Assembly: GCA_018815265.1 (NCBI GenBank)
Contig: JAHIYG010000132.1
Coordinates: 1-6,634 of the forward strand
Direction of reading: 5' to 3'
DNA length: 6,634 nt
Origin: Candidatus Altarchaeota archaeon
Lineage (GTDB): Archaea; Altiarchaeota; Altiarchaeia; IMC4; SCGC-AAA252-I15
Numbering within the stretch: the first letter of the stretch is position 1; each line of letters begins with the position of its first letter. Below are positions 5,172-6,634 of the stretch, piece after piece. Below the pieces are notes generated by a model. That model was not told the origin of the DNA, did no database searches, and saw only the letters and a list, made by a program, of their open reading frames with translations. The position numbers were made by a program, and so were the translations under genes.

Positions 5172-5669
5172 ATGATGCGCGTTGAAATGTATTTGGGACT
5201 GAAAGACGTCCCTGGAAGCCTTGTTAGGGCGTTGGAGCCCATATCCTCTTGCGGGGGAAACATTGTGAGCGTCATACACAGCCGTAAGAAGGCTGATGTC
5301 GTGGGTGTGGAGGTAATCTTCGACGTGAGGGACATCAGTACCTTAACCAGGATAATCAAGGAGTTGGAATCTAATCAGGTCAGGGTGAGGGATGTTATTG
5401 CGGAAGGAACTAGGTACTACAGCAAAAAAATACTTACTTTCCTGCTTATAGGCCATGTCATAGACAAGGATTTGCGGGATACCATCGACAGAATAAATGC
5501 GTTGGGGTTAGTCAGGGATGTCGAGGTGAGGATGGTGAACCCTGATGATGAGTCTTCTGTTTTGATGAGGGTGAATGTCAGCGAGGAGAAACGCAAGTCC
5601 CTTTACAGCGAGCTACATGCCCTTTGTTCAGAAAAGGGTTTCACTATAGTGAAGGAGGTTGGGCAGTGA
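5172..5669 (+). CDS. ACT-domain protein, predicted allosteric regulator of homoserine dehydrogenase (COG2061 type)
   Basis: The 165-residue cytoplasmic protein begins with a clear ACT domain (about 3-75). It has VEMYLGLKDVPGSL (4-17) with the ligand-loop DVPG, then GGNIVSVIHSR (28-38), which forms the usual effector-binding Gly turn and second strand. Residues 88-162 look like a second beta-alpha-beta-beta-alpha-beta unit, probably a degenerate ACT fold. COG2061 proteins sit beside homoserine dehydrogenase in many archaea and are predicted to carry the amino-acid (threonine-type) feedback site that other organisms fuse to the enzyme. The next gene overlaps this one by GTGA, which fits that role. 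The start is ATG 5172 or the adjacent ATG 5175. The second is slightly better placed after AGGA (5167-5170) and gives the MRVEM beginning that homologues usually have. Effector identity is inferred, not shown. Confidence 0.9.
   Translation: MMRVEMYLGLKDVPGSLVRALEPISSCGGNIVSVIHSRKKADVVGVEVIFDVRDISTLTRIIKELESNQVRVRDVIAEGTRYYSKKILTFLLIGHVIDKDLRDTIDRINALGLVRDVEVRMVNPDDESSVLMRVNVSEEKRKSLYSELHALCSEKGFTIVKEVGQ
5654..5658 (+). promoter_or_regulatory. Shine-Dalgarno site for homoserine dehydrogenase
   Basis: GGAGG (within AAGGAGGTT), 7 nt before GTG 5666, lies inside the last codons of the ACT gene. It decides the GTG start and the 4-nt overlap, and points to translational coupling of regulator and enzyme. 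Confidence 0.8.
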
Positions 5670-6634
5670 ATACTCTGAAGTTGATTATTGTGGGATTTGG
5701 CAATATAGGCAGGGGGCTGGTCAGGTCTCTCATAGACAACGGAGCCGAGGTTAGAAGGCAGGGCTTTGATTTGAAGGTTGTTGCAGTGTGTGAAGTCAAA
5801 GGCTGCGTTGTTGATGTAAATGGATTGGATTTGAGGAAGCTGTTGGATGGGCCGGTTGAATGGGGTAAAGCCAAAACTTTGGATGTTATTTCATCTGTTT
5901 CAGCAGATGTTGTTGTGGAGTTGACTCCAGGCAATGTTGAATCTGGGGAGCCTGGTTTGTCGCATATGTTTGCGGCTTTGAATGCGAAAAAGCATGTTGT
6001 CACTTCGAACAAGAGCCCTTTGGCAGTGGCCTATGCCAGATTGGTTGATGAAGCTTTGAAAAACGGGGTTTCACTGAAGTATGAGGCGACTGTCGGCGGC
6101 GCGATTCCGATTATTTCCTGTTGTGAGAAGGAGCTTCAAGGCAACAGGATAAGAAACATTTATGGGATAATGAATGGCACTACAAATTACATTCTTACGA
6201 AAATGGATGAGGAGGGTGTTGACTTTAAGTCGGCGTTGGCTGAGGCTCAGCAGCTGGGTTACGCTGAAACCAACTCATCCTATGATATCTCCGGTTTGGA
6301 TACTGCGTCTAAGGTCCTTATATTGGGCAATGCTTTGATGGACACTAAACTCTCCATGAAGGAGTTGTCTGTTTCAGGGATTGAAAACATTTCTGCTGAA
6401 GCAATGGAGGTCGCAAAGGAGTACGGGTATACCATAAAGCTCATAGGTGATGTTGTACGGCGCGAGGTCGCTCCGAGGCTTGTGCCGCTGGATCATCCGT
6501 TGAATGTTGGTGGGAGCTTGAACGCGATTTTGGTAGAGACAGACTTGGCTGGGGAGCTCACCTTCATAGGATATGGGGCAGGGCCGAAGCAGACTTCTTC
6601 AGCGTTGATATCAGACATTTTGACGGTAGCCAGG
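5666..6634 (+). CDS. hom: Homoserine dehydrogenase (3' end outside window)
   Basis: This enzyme reduces aspartate semialdehyde to homoserine with NAD(P)H in the threonine/methionine branch of the aspartate pathway (EC 1.1.1.3). The open frame starts at GTG and gives 323 residues without a stop. The Rossmann loop is GFGNIG (10-15). TSNKSPLA (113-120) holds the conserved Asn-Lys. The catalytic domain follows with YEATVGGAIPII (139-150), GIMNGTTNYIL (167-177) and AETNSSYDISGLDTASK (200-216). In the last, Glu201, Asp207, Asp212 and Lys216 match the catalytic Glu, two Asp and Lys of the yeast enzyme, although the usual ADPT before them is changed to AETN. GYGAG (302-306), TSSALISDIL (310-319) is the usual closing motif, so only a short C terminus is probably missing. 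There is no room yet for a C-terminal ACT domain; that function lies in the preceding gene. The start is set by GGAGG 7 nt upstream and the GTGA overlap. Confidence 0.96.
   Translation, partial: MNTLKLIIVGFGNIGRGLVRSLIDNGAEVRRQGFDLKVVAVCEVKGCVVDVNGLDLRKLLDGPVEWGKAKTLDVISSVSADVVVELTPGNVESGEPGLSHMFAALNAKKHVVTSNKSPLAVAYARLVDEALKNGVSLKYEATVGGAIPIISCCEKELQGNRIRNIYGIMNGTTNYILTKMDEEGVDFKSALAEAQQLGYAETNSSYDISGLDTASKVLILGNALMDTKLSMKELSVSGIENISAEAMEVAKEYGYTIKLIGDVVRREVAPRLVPLDHPLNVGGSLNAILVETDLAGELTFIGYGAGPKQTSSALISDILTVAR

Noticed and set aside
5644..6012. Minus-strand open frame opposite homoserine dehydrogenase (122 codons)
   Set aside because: It overlaps the unmistakable Rossmann domain of the dehydrogenase and has no motif of its own.

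Overview
The window looks like a piece of an archaeal genome, probably from an uncultivated lineage. Four observations support this. (i) There is a stand-alone ACT protein of the COG2061 type directly upstream of homoserine dehydrogenase, an arrangement typical of archaea. (ii) TATA/BRE-like promoter elements are present and no bacterial -35/-10 pairs were recognised. (iii) Shine-Dalgarno sites of the GGTGA/GGAGG type are present. (iv) The secreted proteins carry cysteine modules, such as the CGDGxC module, of a kind often seen in DPANN, Altiarchaeota-like and other environmental archaea. The exact phylum cannot be read from the sequence.

Layout. Positions 1-653 (+) hold two consecutive receiver-only response regulators; the first is cut by the window edge and they are 12 nt apart. 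Positions 656-5151 (-) hold three genes for exported, cysteine-rich proteins. In transcription order these are a large zinc-metalloprotease-like surface protein (866 codons), a lipoprotein built from twelve ~26-residue two-cysteine repeats (375 codons), and a smaller lipoprotein (225 codons). The first two are 13 nt apart and clearly form an operon; the third follows after 76 nt. Positions 5172-6634 (+) hold the ACT-domain regulator and homoserine dehydrogenase, overlapping by 4 nt (GTGA); the second gene runs off the window. The protease and ACT genes diverge from a very compact shared promoter region. The small lipoprotein and the second response regulator converge, with 2 nt between their stop codons. 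No RNA gene, insertion sequence, CRISPR array or gene-free stretch above 300 nt is seen.

How the genes work together. The ACT/homoserine dehydrogenase pair belongs to the aspartate pathway to threonine and methionine, with the regulatory domain on a separate polypeptide. The minus-strand genes look like a cell-surface set of protease, repeat-scaffold lipoprotein and second lipoprotein. Two of the three end in a similar tail of Cys-Cys(-Cys), a hydrophobic segment and Lys, which may be an undescribed C-terminal sorting or lipid-anchoring signal. In the protease, the only two cysteines in the ~525-residue central region sit inside and next to the two zinc-ligand motifs, which suggests an active-site disulfide or thiol. 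These are the two most notable points of the window.
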